DNA of 6,047 nucleotides from an uncultured Clostridium sp. (lineage in GTDB: Bacteria; Bacillota; Clostridia; TANB77; CAG-508), in the NCBI GenBank assembly GCA_946545035.1, contig CAMNND010000063.1, positions 1-6,047 of the forward strand. The letters run 5' to 3'. This document shows positions 1-5,939 of the stretch, in pieces. The notes below the pieces were generated by a model. The model was not told the DNA's origin. It saw only the letters and a program-made list of their open reading frames with translations, and did not search any database. The translations under genes were made by a program, and so were the position numbers. The first letter of the stretch is position 1. Each line of letters starts with the position of its first letter.

Positions 1-104
1 AGCTAAACATACGGATTTACAGGATTCCTCTGTTAAATTTTTTTGCATAAAGATGTAAAATCTACCTACTTTATGCAAAATTTCTTCGAACTATTGATAA
101 ATCG
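1..104. other. Intergenic flank beyond the large surface-protein gene
   Basis: This stretch lies beyond the terminator of the large minus-strand gene and continues past the window edge. I see no credible open reading frame and no RNA gene in it. It contains a perfect 12-bp inverted repeat, listed separately, and the short string ATACGGATT at 9-17, which recurs at 3454-3462 upstream of the large gene. If the next gene to the left is also on the minus strand, this would be its promoter and leader region, but no convincing -35/-10 pair is visible. Confidence 0.4.
41..80. repeat. Perfect 12-bp inverted repeat, 16-nt spacer
   Basis: TTTTGCATAAAG (41-52) is mirrored exactly by CTTTATGCAAAA (69-80). 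Neither strand has a T-tract directly after the stem, so it does not look like an intrinsic terminator. The arms are long, perfect and well spaced, which fits a dimeric regulator site or a structured leader of a gene beyond the left edge. The function is inferred only. Confidence 0.6.
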
Positions 105-106
105 GT

Positions 107-141
107 AAAAAGAGGCGCTCTCTTTCGAGAGCACCTCTTTT
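107..141 (-). terminator. Intrinsic terminator of the large surface-protein gene
   Basis: Read on the minus strand, a stem of GAGG-U-GCUCUC pairs with GAGAGC-G-CCUC around a GAAA tetraloop. The central pair is a U-G wobble only in the minus-strand transcript; on the plus strand it would be a C/A mismatch. The stem is followed by TTTTT (minus-strand bases 111-107). The wobble, the GNRA loop and the T-tract all indicate minus-strand direction. It lies about 100 bases beyond the stop codon of the gene ending at 245. Confidence 0.88.
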
Positions 142-172
142 ACTTAAAAATCATATTCATACATTATATTTT

Positions 173-200
173 ATCTAAACTTACGCAGAATCGTTTAGAT
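173..200. repeat. 8-bp inverted repeat in the 3' untranslated region
   Basis: ATCTAAAC (173-180) and GTTTAGAT (193-200) are exact inverse complements separated by 12 bases. A second, competing stem is possible within the same stretch (GAATC at 188-192 with GATTC at 198-202). It lies between the stop codon and the terminator of the large gene, so it would be transcribed as an RNA hairpin. There is no T-tract after it. Confidence 0.45.
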
Positions 201-229
201 TCAAAATAAAGTATTTGGCTATTTTATAC

Positions 230-257
230 TGTTAATATTTATTATTAGATATTAACA
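230..257. repeat. 9-bp inverted repeat around the stop codon of the large gene
   Basis: TGTTAATAT (230-238) pairs exactly with ATATTAACA (249-257). The 10-base loop contains the TAA stop codon at 245-247. In the mRNA this makes a hairpin that opens inside the last codons and closes in the 3' untranslated region. It is AT-rich and lacks a T-tract, so it is more likely to stabilise the mRNA 3' end, or to be incidental, than to terminate transcription. Confidence 0.4.
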
Positions 258-3200
258 AATTTTCTTCTTATTGCAATAGCACCCATTGTAACTATTGTTA
301 CAAATCCAAGACCTAATGATGTGTATGCTATTACTTCAGAACCAGTTTTGATTGCAAGCATTACTGGAGCATCATCTATATCATCTTCACCAGCTTTTTT
401 ATTATTTGGTGTTGAGTCTATATCATGTACACCGAATTCATTATAATCTTCACTAATTTCTGCAGTGTTAGTCATAACACCCATAGAATCTTTACTATTT
501 ACCCATGTTAGCATTATTTCAACTTCAGCACTTTCACCTGGTTGTAATGTAACACCTTCTAATTTTCTTGTTTTAACAATTCTTTCGTCGTTTGTTGTTG
601 TCCAATCTGGGTTATCTTCTTGTACGAATTTTAATCCAGCTGGAATATAATCAGTTATTTCTCTTGCTTCACCAGCAATTTCACCTTCGTTTGTTATTCT
701 TATAGAATATTTAAATTTAACAGTTACATTATTCAATTTACTTTTCTTTAAATCAACTTTTACAACAGCTTCTGGATCATCTTCTGCTTTATGTCCTGTT
801 TTATATTCAACTGTTTGTCCTTTTTCTGTTACAAAAGCATGTGTTACCCATTTACGAAGTGCTAAGTCAAATTTTAATGGTCTATTTCCTACTGATTCCA
901 TCTCATTAATCTTATCTGTTAAATCAATGATTTCAGAAGAATCTTTGCTAACAGTTACTTTTAATACATCTGTTACTTTCTCGTAACCAGCTGGAGTCTT
1001 TGTTTCAACAATATAATAATCTCTTGAAGCAGTCTCCCAATCGTAACTGTATAAACCATTCTTTAGGTTTTCTTCATCATCTTTAGCATCTCCACCAAAT
1101 GACAATCCAACAAATGTTGCCAATCCATGTTCATTAGATGTAGCTACTAATTCTTCTCCACCTATTTTTATAAATTTTCCATTTTTAGCATCTTCTTCAG
1201 ATAGAGCTATTTTAAACTCTGCTCCTACTAATGCTTTTTCACCTTCATCATGTTTCTTGTTTCCGTTAGTGTCTTCATATTTGAATATTGATACAGCACC
1301 AGTATGAACTTCTGGATTCTCTGAATCCTTTTCTTTGTCCTCACCATTACCGTTATCATATGTTAATTTTGCTTTATTATCAGCATTTGTAATTGTACCT
1401 TCTAATACAACTAGCTTTCCTGTTTCTGGATTTACTTTAAATGTTGTATTAAATGTTAATCTAATTTTGTTTGATGTTGTAGCTTCTGATAAGAACTCAC
1501 CATAGAAATCATTTCCATCTTTCTTATCTATATATGTAATAGTTAGAACATCATTTTCATATTTTGCTTGATAATCTGTATCTTTTACTAAAGTTTTAGT
1601 AACTTTACCTGTTGAATCTATTAATTCAACTTTTACTCTGTCAAGTCCTGAGAAATCTAATTTAGTTGTATCAACTGGATCTGTTACATTATATCTTAAA
1701 TAATTTTCAATTCCTTCAGGTATTGTTGTCTCAACAACCCATTCATGTTGTAGTTCTTCTAGCTCAACTTCAGAATATTCTTTTCCTGTTGTTCCATCTT
1801 CATATGTTGGCTCTGTACTAGCATCTTCTTCAGCTTGTTTTGCTAGTGCATATTCAATTACTTTATCAACTGCATAGTATCCTGAATCTTGGTTCTCCAC
1901 AGTTTTTACACCTTTGTGGATATCTATTGATGTAGTCCTGTTTTCTTCTGTTATTTTGATTTGTCCTGGTTCTACTGTAACTTTAGCAGCATTACCATAT
2001 TTTTGTTCACTTGCCGGTACTAATTCATAACCATCTCCAGCATTATTTAATTTACTTGTTACATTAAAAGTAATTGTGTCATCAATTCCGATATATCCAT
2101 CTGGTGGATCAAGCTCTGTTACTGTAACAGCATATGTTTTGCCTTCAGCATCAATATCAGCTTTTTTGAATGTAGCTTTACCATCTGCTCCGGTTGTTTT
2201 TGTATCAGTATAATTTAATGCTGGAATGTCAACTTTAAATTGTGCTCCAGCTAATGGTTTTGTTGTTCCTTTTTCATATTTTACAAGTTCAATATCAAAA
2301 GAGCCAGTTTTTACTATCTCTTTATCGTCAAATAATTGGAATGCCCATACTGCATCACAGCCTTTACGATTTCCATTTTCAATTACTTCTAGAGATACAT
2401 CTGCGTTGTTTATAACACAACCTTCTGCACCATTATTTTCAATTCTCCAATAGTTACTACTTCCTTTACTTGTAACATACTGTTTTTGCTCTTCAGTTAT
2501 AATACCTTTTTGAACGAGTATATTACCAGCTGTGTCAGCATCAGATGTACCTAAATTACCAAGTGTTAAGAATAAATGGTCATGTAATGTAGCATTTGGT
2601 CCCTTTACAAAGTGACATCCAAATTGATAAATTACACATCCAGCAGGTAATTCAGCCTTACTACCATCTTCTTTTGTGTACATATAGTATGGATAGTTAT
2701 CATTTGCTTCCTCGTTTACTTTAAGAACACTTATCGGTTTGTTACCAATTTTACCGGCAAATTTCTGTGTTACTGAAGCACTACTATTATATGTTGTAGT
2801 TCCATCGTATTGAATATAAGTTGCTCCCGTATTTGAATTATATGCTTCATAACATAATTCACCAAATGTATGGGCTTGCCCATTATCTTCATAACACCCC
2901 CAATTATATAGCGGATCATATAAGCTTGCAGAATCTCCATACTGAGTTATCTTGTACATACCAGAAATATCATCCATGTATCCAGCATCATAGATTGCAT
3001 ACGATACAAGTTCGCCACATCTGAACATTCCAGTTGTTCTTCCATCGCTTGCTTTTATGTCAGAAGAAGCATATGCTATTCCTAAATATTTGGCTGCTGC
3101 TTTTAGTACTTCTGTAGCCGAAAAATCGCTATAATCTACTGATGTATCAACATAAGATTTTGGAGCTAACCCACTACTCATATCTCCCACCGTAGTGTAT

Positions 3201-3325
3201 GCCTTATCAAATGAAGTTGCTACACCGTTAGAATTTACAAGTGTAATAGTACTGCTTAGAATAATGCTAATGATAATTGCAAAAGCTATTACTGCCAAAA
3301 CAATTTTCATCTTTTTCGTTTTCAT
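245..3325 (-). CDS. Large wall-anchored adhesin with NlpC/P60-like head and isopeptide (SpaA/CnaB) stalk
   Basis: This is a cell-surface protein of 1026 residues counted from ATG at 3325. Seen in order: a basic N-terminus and hydrophobic export segment (8-30); an NlpC/P60-like domain (about 66-305) with KYLGIAYA before FRCGELVSY (Cys103) and HLFLTLGN (His250) in the places of the family's DCSG..SY and HVGIYLGN; a SpaA/CnaB domain (about 341-465, PLAGAQF, TELDPPDGY); a fimbrial D2-type domain (about 465-660); a second SpaA/CnaB domain (about 675-815, ALVGAEF, ETKTPAGY) with an SdrD-like acidic loop; a DUF11-like domain (818-987); and an anchor of AIKTG (991-995), hydrophobic helix and RRK. CnaB and D2 domains usually form internal Lys-Asn/Asp bonds, so a rigid stalk is inferred. 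The NlpC/P60 family usually cuts peptidoglycan peptides; activity here is unproven. The frame also opens at GTG (3334), only 2 bases from the AAGGA site, so ATG is preferred. It has its own promoter and terminator. Confidence 0.87.
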   Translation of the reverse strand: MKTKKMKIVLAVIAFAIIISIILSSTITLVNSNGVATSFDKAYTTVGDMSSGLAPKSYVDTSVDYSDFSATEVLKAAAKYLGIAYASSDIKASDGRTTGMFRCGELVSYAIYDAGYMDDISGMYKITQYGDSASLYDPLYNWGCYEDNGQAHTFGELCYEAYNSNTGATYIQYDGTTTYNSSASVTQKFAGKIGNKPISVLKVNEEANDNYPYYMYTKEDGSKAELPAGCVIYQFGCHFVKGPNATLHDHLFLTLGNLGTSDADTAGNILVQKGIITEEQKQYVTSKGSSNYWRIENNGAEGCVINNADVSLEVIENGNRKGCDAVWAFQLFDDKEIVKTGSFDIELVKYEKGTTKPLAGAQFKVDIPALNYTDTKTTGADGKATFKKADIDAEGKTYAVTVTELDPPDGYIGIDDTITFNVTSKLNNAGDGYELVPASEQKYGNAAKVTVEPGQIKITEENRTTSIDIHKGVKTVENQDSGYYAVDKVIEYALAKQAEEDASTEPTYEDGTTGKEYSEVELEELQHEWVVETTIPEGIENYLRYNVTDPVDTTKLDFSGLDRVKVELIDSTGKVTKTLVKDTDYQAKYENDVLTITYIDKKDGNDFYGEFLSEATTSNKIRLTFNTTFKVNPETGKLVVLEGTITNADNKAKLTYDNGNGEDKEKDSENPEVHTGAVSIFKYEDTNGNKKHDEGEKALVGAEFKIALSEEDAKNGKFIKIGGEELVATSNEHGLATFVGLSFGGDAKDDEENLKNGLYSYDWETASRDYYIVETKTPAGYEKVTDVLKVTVSKDSSEIIDLTDKINEMESVGNRPLKFDLALRKWVTHAFVTEKGQTVEYKTGHKAEDDPEAVVKVDLKKSKLNNVTVKFKYSIRITNEGEIAGEAREITDYIPAGLKFVQEDNPDWTTTNDERIVKTRKLEGVTLQPGESAEVEIMLTWVNSKDSMGVMTNTAEISEDYNEFGVHDIDSTPNNKKAGEDDIDDAPVMLAIKTGSEVIAYTSLGLGFVTIVTMGAIAIRRKFVNI

Positions 3326-3336
3326 TTTTTGCACTT

Positions 3337-3341
3337 TCCTT
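3337..3341 (-). promoter_or_regulatory. Ribosome binding site of the large surface-protein gene (decides the start)
   Basis: AAGGA within a purine-rich leader is the only Shine-Dalgarno-like sequence. It is 11 bases from the ATG at 3325 but only 2 bases from the in-frame GTG at 3334. Against a full AAGGAGG alignment the effective spacing to the ATG is about 9, which is workable; the GTG would have essentially none. This favours ATG, though an experiment could shift the start by three codons. Confidence 0.6.
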
Positions 3342-3394
3342 TCTTTTAAATTTTCAAACTATTCCTTATAGAATAATTCAACTAATTCTTTTTC

Positions 3395-3422
3395 ATTTTA
3401 ATTCTTTTTTTTAACGTGTCAA
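3395..3422 (-). promoter_or_regulatory. Promoter of the large surface-protein gene with a dyad over the -35 box
   Basis: On the minus strand a perfect -35 TTGACA (3422-3417) is followed, 16 bases later, by the -10 TAAAAT (3400-3395). The spacer contains an A-run. Transcription should start near 3388, giving a leader of roughly 60 bases. The -35 box sits in an imperfect 20-base palindrome, TTAGCATGTTGACACGTTAA (3430-3411), with 7 of 10 half-positions symmetric. This could be a repressor operator, which is inference. Confidence 0.7.
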
Positions 3423-3554
3423 CATGCTAAAAAATCATTAAAATTCAATCTATATACGGATTCTCGATTCAAACATTTATTATTTTTTTTATTACATTTT
3501 CATGTCTTTTTTTATTAAAATTCACACCAAAAGTCGCTCTTGTACATTTGCGTA

Positions 3555-3582
3555 GCATTTTATGATATAAAATAAAAAATGC
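3555..3582. repeat. Nested AT-rich inverted repeats
   Basis: GCATTTT (3555-3561) pairs with AAAATGC (3576-3582). Alternatively, ATTTTAT (3557-3563) pairs with ATAAAAT (3567-3573) around a GAT loop. The two folds exclude each other. They lie upstream of the mapped promoter of the large gene, so they act as DNA elements, if at all. In DNA this AT-rich, chance is a serious alternative. Confidence 0.3.
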
Positions 3583-3642
3583 CAATCATCTATTGTATAG
3601 ACGGTATATCTCATTTAGTCAGATTCTTTTTATACTTATCTA

Positions 3643-3671
3643 TTGACATAAACTTTTTTTTGCGTTAAAAT
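3643..3671 (+). promoter_or_regulatory. Promoter of the tRNA-Arg gene
   Basis: A perfect -35 TTGACA (3643-3648), a 17-base spacer and a -10 TAAAAT (3666-3671) lie 13 bases ahead of the first tRNA base. One mismatch to the -10 consensus and optimal spacing fit a strong housekeeping sigma factor promoter driving a stable RNA. The transcript would have only a few leader bases before the mature 5' end. Confidence 0.88.
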
Positions 3672-3684
3672 TCTTTATGTTGAT

Positions 3685-3760
<76 letters not shown>

Positions 3761-3761
<1 letters not shown>

Positions 3762-3792
3762 AAAAGGAGCAATCTTGTGATTGCTCCTTTTT
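3761..3792. terminator. Bidirectional terminator shared by the tRNA-Arg gene and the MucBP operon
   Basis: GGAGCAATC (3766-3774) pairs perfectly with GATTGCTCC (3779-3787) around a TTGT loop. AAAAA on the left and TTTTT on the right flank the stem. Each strand therefore reads a GC-containing stem followed by a T-tract. On the plus strand it stops the tRNA transcript directly after CCA. On the minus strand it lies 12 bases past the stop codon of the MucBP protein gene. Confidence 0.93.
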
Positions 3793-3804
3793 ATCTATTA
3801 TAAA

Positions 3805-5301
3805 TTATTTATCATCTTTATTTCTTTTCTTACCGATGACTAATAATATAATTAGAACTACTACTGCTCCAGCAGCTATTCCAATATATTTTGTTATTAC
3901 ATCACCTGTTTTTGGTTTTGTCACTTCACTTGTTGAAGGTTCGCTCTTTTTATGTTTATATCTGTATGTTACTATAGTATCTTCTAATTTATATTTACCT
4001 GAAGTCTCTCCTTCAACTCCTAAGAACTCATACCCAGGAATTTCTTCTCCAACCTCTCCTAAATTGTAATTTGTTCCAACTTCCATTGTAGTTACTGTTC
4101 TTTTAATAATGTTATTATTCTCATCTATACATAATACAATTAAGTTACCATATTTTATTGATTCATACTTACAGTAAATAATTGTATCTTCTTTCTTATA
4201 TTCTCCTGTTAATTCACCTTCATAAGTAATATATTTGTACCCAGGAATATCTTTTATTATATCTGTTTCTTGGAATGAATATCCTTCACCAACAACATCC
4301 GTACTTACTTTTCTTTCAAGCTCTTTTCCATTCTCATCAACGTATAAAATAATTACTTTTCCAGTTTCTTTTTCTTCTACTTTCTTGTAGTGGAATATTA
4401 CAGTCTTATCTTCTTCTTCGTATATTCCTGAGTTTCCACCTTCAATTTTGTTAGCAAATTCATATCCAGCAAAGCTTTCTGGTTGAAATGAATATTGTGT
4501 TCCGACTTCTTTAATATCACTATCTTCTTTTAATACTTTATTTGTTGTTCCATCTTCTTCAAATTCATCATCAACAATATGTTTTACTGTAACTTTACCA
4601 TATTTAATCTTTTCATATTTATAAGTAACTGTACTTCCTTCTTCTTTGTAATAATCACTTAATGTTCCTTCTGCTGGTGGAACAAATTTCCATCCAGGAA
4701 TATTTTTACCTTGCTCAGGTAAATTATATCTTTCACTTATTTCTTTTGTATCTACAGTTGATGGCTCTATTTCTTCACCAGTATCCTTATCAACATATCT
4801 AACTGTAAGTGTTCCTTTTGGAACATATGCACTAGCAGTAAATTTAAATTGTAATTTGTATTGTCTACCTTGATATTCGTTTCCAGCACTTACATCTAAA
4901 CTTGTTACTACTGTATATGTTTCTGTATCCCCAGGCATCATATCTTTTGTTATAGTTTCAAAGTCTGTATAGCTACCATTAAAAACTTCTTCACCTGCAC
5001 TGTTGGTAACTTTTAAATTAATAGCTTCAACTAAACCATCATCTTCCTCAATACTAATATCAGTATCAACTGATACTGATTTAGCCCCTGTATTAGATAT
5101 TGTAACACTTGATGTATCAGAATCACCTGGTAAAAAATTATCTATTGTCCACGTTGTATTTGGATCTTCTGACGTCATTGCAATGTTTTTTCCGTCAAAT
5201 GTGACGTTAATAGCCATATTTTTTGCATATGCTGTCATACTGACAAGAATGAAACTAATTATTAATAATATAGCTATTACTATTTTTCTTTTCTTTATCA
5301 T
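3805..5301 (-). CDS. Wall-anchored surface protein: TasA-like N-terminal domain plus four MucBP repeats
   Basis: This 498-residue protein should be exported and held at the cell surface. It has a signal peptide with basic MIKKRK, a hydrophobic core and a probable cleavage site after AYA (residue 26). Next comes a TasA/camelysin-like beta domain (about 27-157) with NFLPGD, SISNTG-type turns and the hallmark NEYQGRQYKLQFKFTA. Four MucBP repeats follow (about 162-229, 234-305, 313-379, 384-448), each opening with a VxxxxVD-type strand, carrying an IPGYxF-type turn and closing with VTYxYxK. Then come a short Ser/Pro/Thr linker, a sorting motif KPKTGD (462-467), a membrane helix (about 470-489) and a basic tail. 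MucBP repeats in lactobacillal and listerial proteins bind mucin-type glycans; glycan binding here is inferred. The start is firm: AGGAGGT lies just upstream of the ATG. It is the last gene of its operon. A Lys stands where LPXTG has Leu. Confidence 0.9.
   Translation of the reverse strand: MIKKRKIVIAILLIISFILVSMTAYAKNMAINVTFDGKNIAMTSEDPNTTWTIDNFLPGDSDTSSVTISNTGAKSVSVDTDISIEEDDGLVEAINLKVTNSAGEEVFNGSYTDFETITKDMMPGDTETYTVVTSLDVSAGNEYQGRQYKLQFKFTASAYVPKGTLTVRYVDKDTGEEIEPSTVDTKEISERYNLPEQGKNIPGWKFVPPAEGTLSDYYKEEGSTVTYKYEKIKYGKVTVKHIVDDEFEEDGTTNKVLKEDSDIKEVGTQYSFQPESFAGYEFANKIEGGNSGIYEEEDKTVIFHYKKVEEKETGKVIILYVDENGKELERKVSTDVVGEGYSFQETDIIKDIPGYKYITYEGELTGEYKKEDTIIYCKYESIKYGNLIVLCIDENNNIIKRTVTTMEVGTNYNLGEVGEEIPGYEFLGVEGETSGKYKLEDTIVTYRYKHKKSEPSTSEVTKPKTGDVITKYIGIAAGAVVVLIILLVIGKKRNKDDK
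3958..4818 (-). repeat. Four tandem MucBP domains (protein-level repeat)
   Basis: Four diverged copies of about 65-72 residues make up the stalk of the 498-residue surface protein. Aligned landmarks are NIPGWKF, FAGYEF, DIPGYKY and EIPGYEF, and the closing strands VTYKYEK, VIFHYKK, IIYCKYE and VTYRYKH. The copies are clearly related in protein but show no long identical DNA stretches that I can see, so they are old duplications rather than a recent expansion. The second copy is longer, with an acidic insert (DDEFEEDGTTNK). Confidence 0.8.
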
Positions 5302-5305
5302 ACGT

Positions 5306-5312
5306 ACCTCCT
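5306..5312 (-). promoter_or_regulatory. Ribosome binding site overlapping the upstream stop codon
   Basis: A perfect AGGAGGT on the minus strand sits 4 bases from the ATG at 5301. It overlaps the TAG stop (5313-5311) of the preceding gene, so the stop codon supplies the first bases of the site. This geometry suggests that ribosomes finishing the 198-residue protein re-initiate on the MucBP protein gene, which would keep the two products at a fixed ratio. Confidence 0.85.
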
Positions 5313-5907
5313 ATTTTTCAACACCTTCAGGTAATTCTTCAATTTGGAATGTATCTTTCCAAAGATCATTTGTTGTTTGGGCATATTCTAGGATTACTCT
5401 TACATCGCCTCTAATATCAGAATATTGAGCAACTGTTGATGGTATTTCAATTATCTCCCAACTTAAATCAAGTTTATCTGTTGATTCACTTGGATTTAAT
5501 ATTTTTTTATAATAGTAATAGTCACCATCTTTAACCCAATTTTCATTATCTGCAATCGTTAATTTAATATATTCTTGAGATATCGGTGCAGTTCTCCATT
5601 CAGCAAGTTCAACACCATCTTCTGTTCCATTAAAATAGTATTCAACAATTGGAATAAATCTCATTCTTACATATGCTTTTTTCTCAGCAATAGATTCTCC
5701 CCATACCTTCTTACTATGTCTATCTATACCAGTTTCTGGTACATCATCTGGCCAATCTTCTCTAAGAACTACTTCTAGATTACCAACATTTATATTAACT
5801 TTATCTTCTTCTTTTGAAGTAAATAATGCATATATTATAAGAGCAATCGCAATAAATAATACAATAGCAATAATGCTTGTTATATTAATTTTTTTCTTTT
5901 TATCCAT
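5311..5907 (-). CDS. Membrane-anchored TasA/BsaA-like protein
   Basis: This is a 198-residue protein with a lysine-rich start (MDKKKK), a hydrophobic segment at about 9-29 and an extracellular domain. I see no clear signal peptidase I site, so it may stay membrane-anchored or be cut by a SipW-type peptidase. The outer domain carries features I associate with TasA/BsaA biofilm-matrix proteins: KKVWGES near the start, KAYVRMRF (77-84), then W, YYYYK and a NPSEST turn (124-142), and a final strand RVILEYAQTTND (170-181). In those families the proteins polymerise into extracellular fibres; a matching role here is inferred from similarity and from neighbours. It lies 32 bases after another TasA-like gene and 9 bases before the MucBP protein gene. 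The start is supported by AAAGGTGAT just upstream. No cysteines are present. Confidence 0.82.
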   Translation of the reverse strand: MDKKKKINITSIIAIVLFIAIALIIYALFTSKEEDKVNINVGNLEVVLREDWPDDVPETGIDRHSKKVWGESIAEKKAYVRMRFIPIVEYYFNGTEDGVELAEWRTAPISQEYIKLTIADNENWVKDGDYYYYKKILNPSESTDKLDLSWEIIEIPSTVAQYSDIRGDVRVILEYAQTTNDLWKDTFQIEELPEGVEK

Positions 5908-5910
5908 ATA

Positions 5911-5919
5911 ATCACCTTT
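5911..5919 (-). promoter_or_regulatory. Ribosome binding site of the 198-residue TasA/BsaA-like gene
   Basis: AAAGGTGAT matches the 3' half of the AAGGAGGTGAT consensus, with the GG pair 7 bases from the ATG at 5907. It lies in the 32-base gap after the preceding stop codon. There is no terminator and no convincing promoter in that gap, which supports co-transcription with the upstream gene. Confidence 0.7.
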
Positions 5920-5939
5920 CCTTTATCTTTTGATTTGTC

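Larger units (their letters stand above)
3335..3642. other. AT-rich intergenic region upstream of the large surface-protein gene
   Basis: About 300 bases lie between the large gene and the tRNA promoter. They hold the ribosome binding site, a minus-strand promoter (3395-3422), two nested AT-rich inverted repeats near 3555-3582, and the string ATACGGATT at 3454-3462. A 29-codon minus-strand frame (ATG at 3558, stop at 3469-3471) is present but has no ribosome binding site. I recognise no riboswitch or structured leader. Confidence 0.55.

Noticed and set aside
2226..2453. Plus-strand frames opposite the large adhesin gene (also at 465-650 and 2821-3024)
   Set aside because: All are antisense shadows of a protein with clear domain structure, and none shows a recognisable motif.
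2411..3124. Thioester adhesin domain as an alternative for the cysteine-rich head
   Set aside because: No TQxA-type motif is present. The Cys103 and His250 contexts match NlpC/P60 better, though only a structure would settle it.
3469..3558. Minus-strand 29-codon frame (MLRKCTRATFGV...) upstream of the adhesin promoter
   Set aside because: It has no ribosome binding site, sits in AT-rich spacer DNA, resembles nothing I know, and starts inside an inverted repeat. It is too weak to list as a gene.
3335..3660. Riboswitch or cyclic-di-GMP leader ahead of the adhesin gene
   Set aside because: I read both strands for conserved riboswitch cores and found none. The predicted leader is only about 60 bases and A/T-rich.
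5003..5428. Plus-strand 141-codon frame
   Set aside because: It lies antisense across the junction of two well-supported minus-strand genes. Its composition is that expected of a shadow frame, and it has no credible ribosome binding site.
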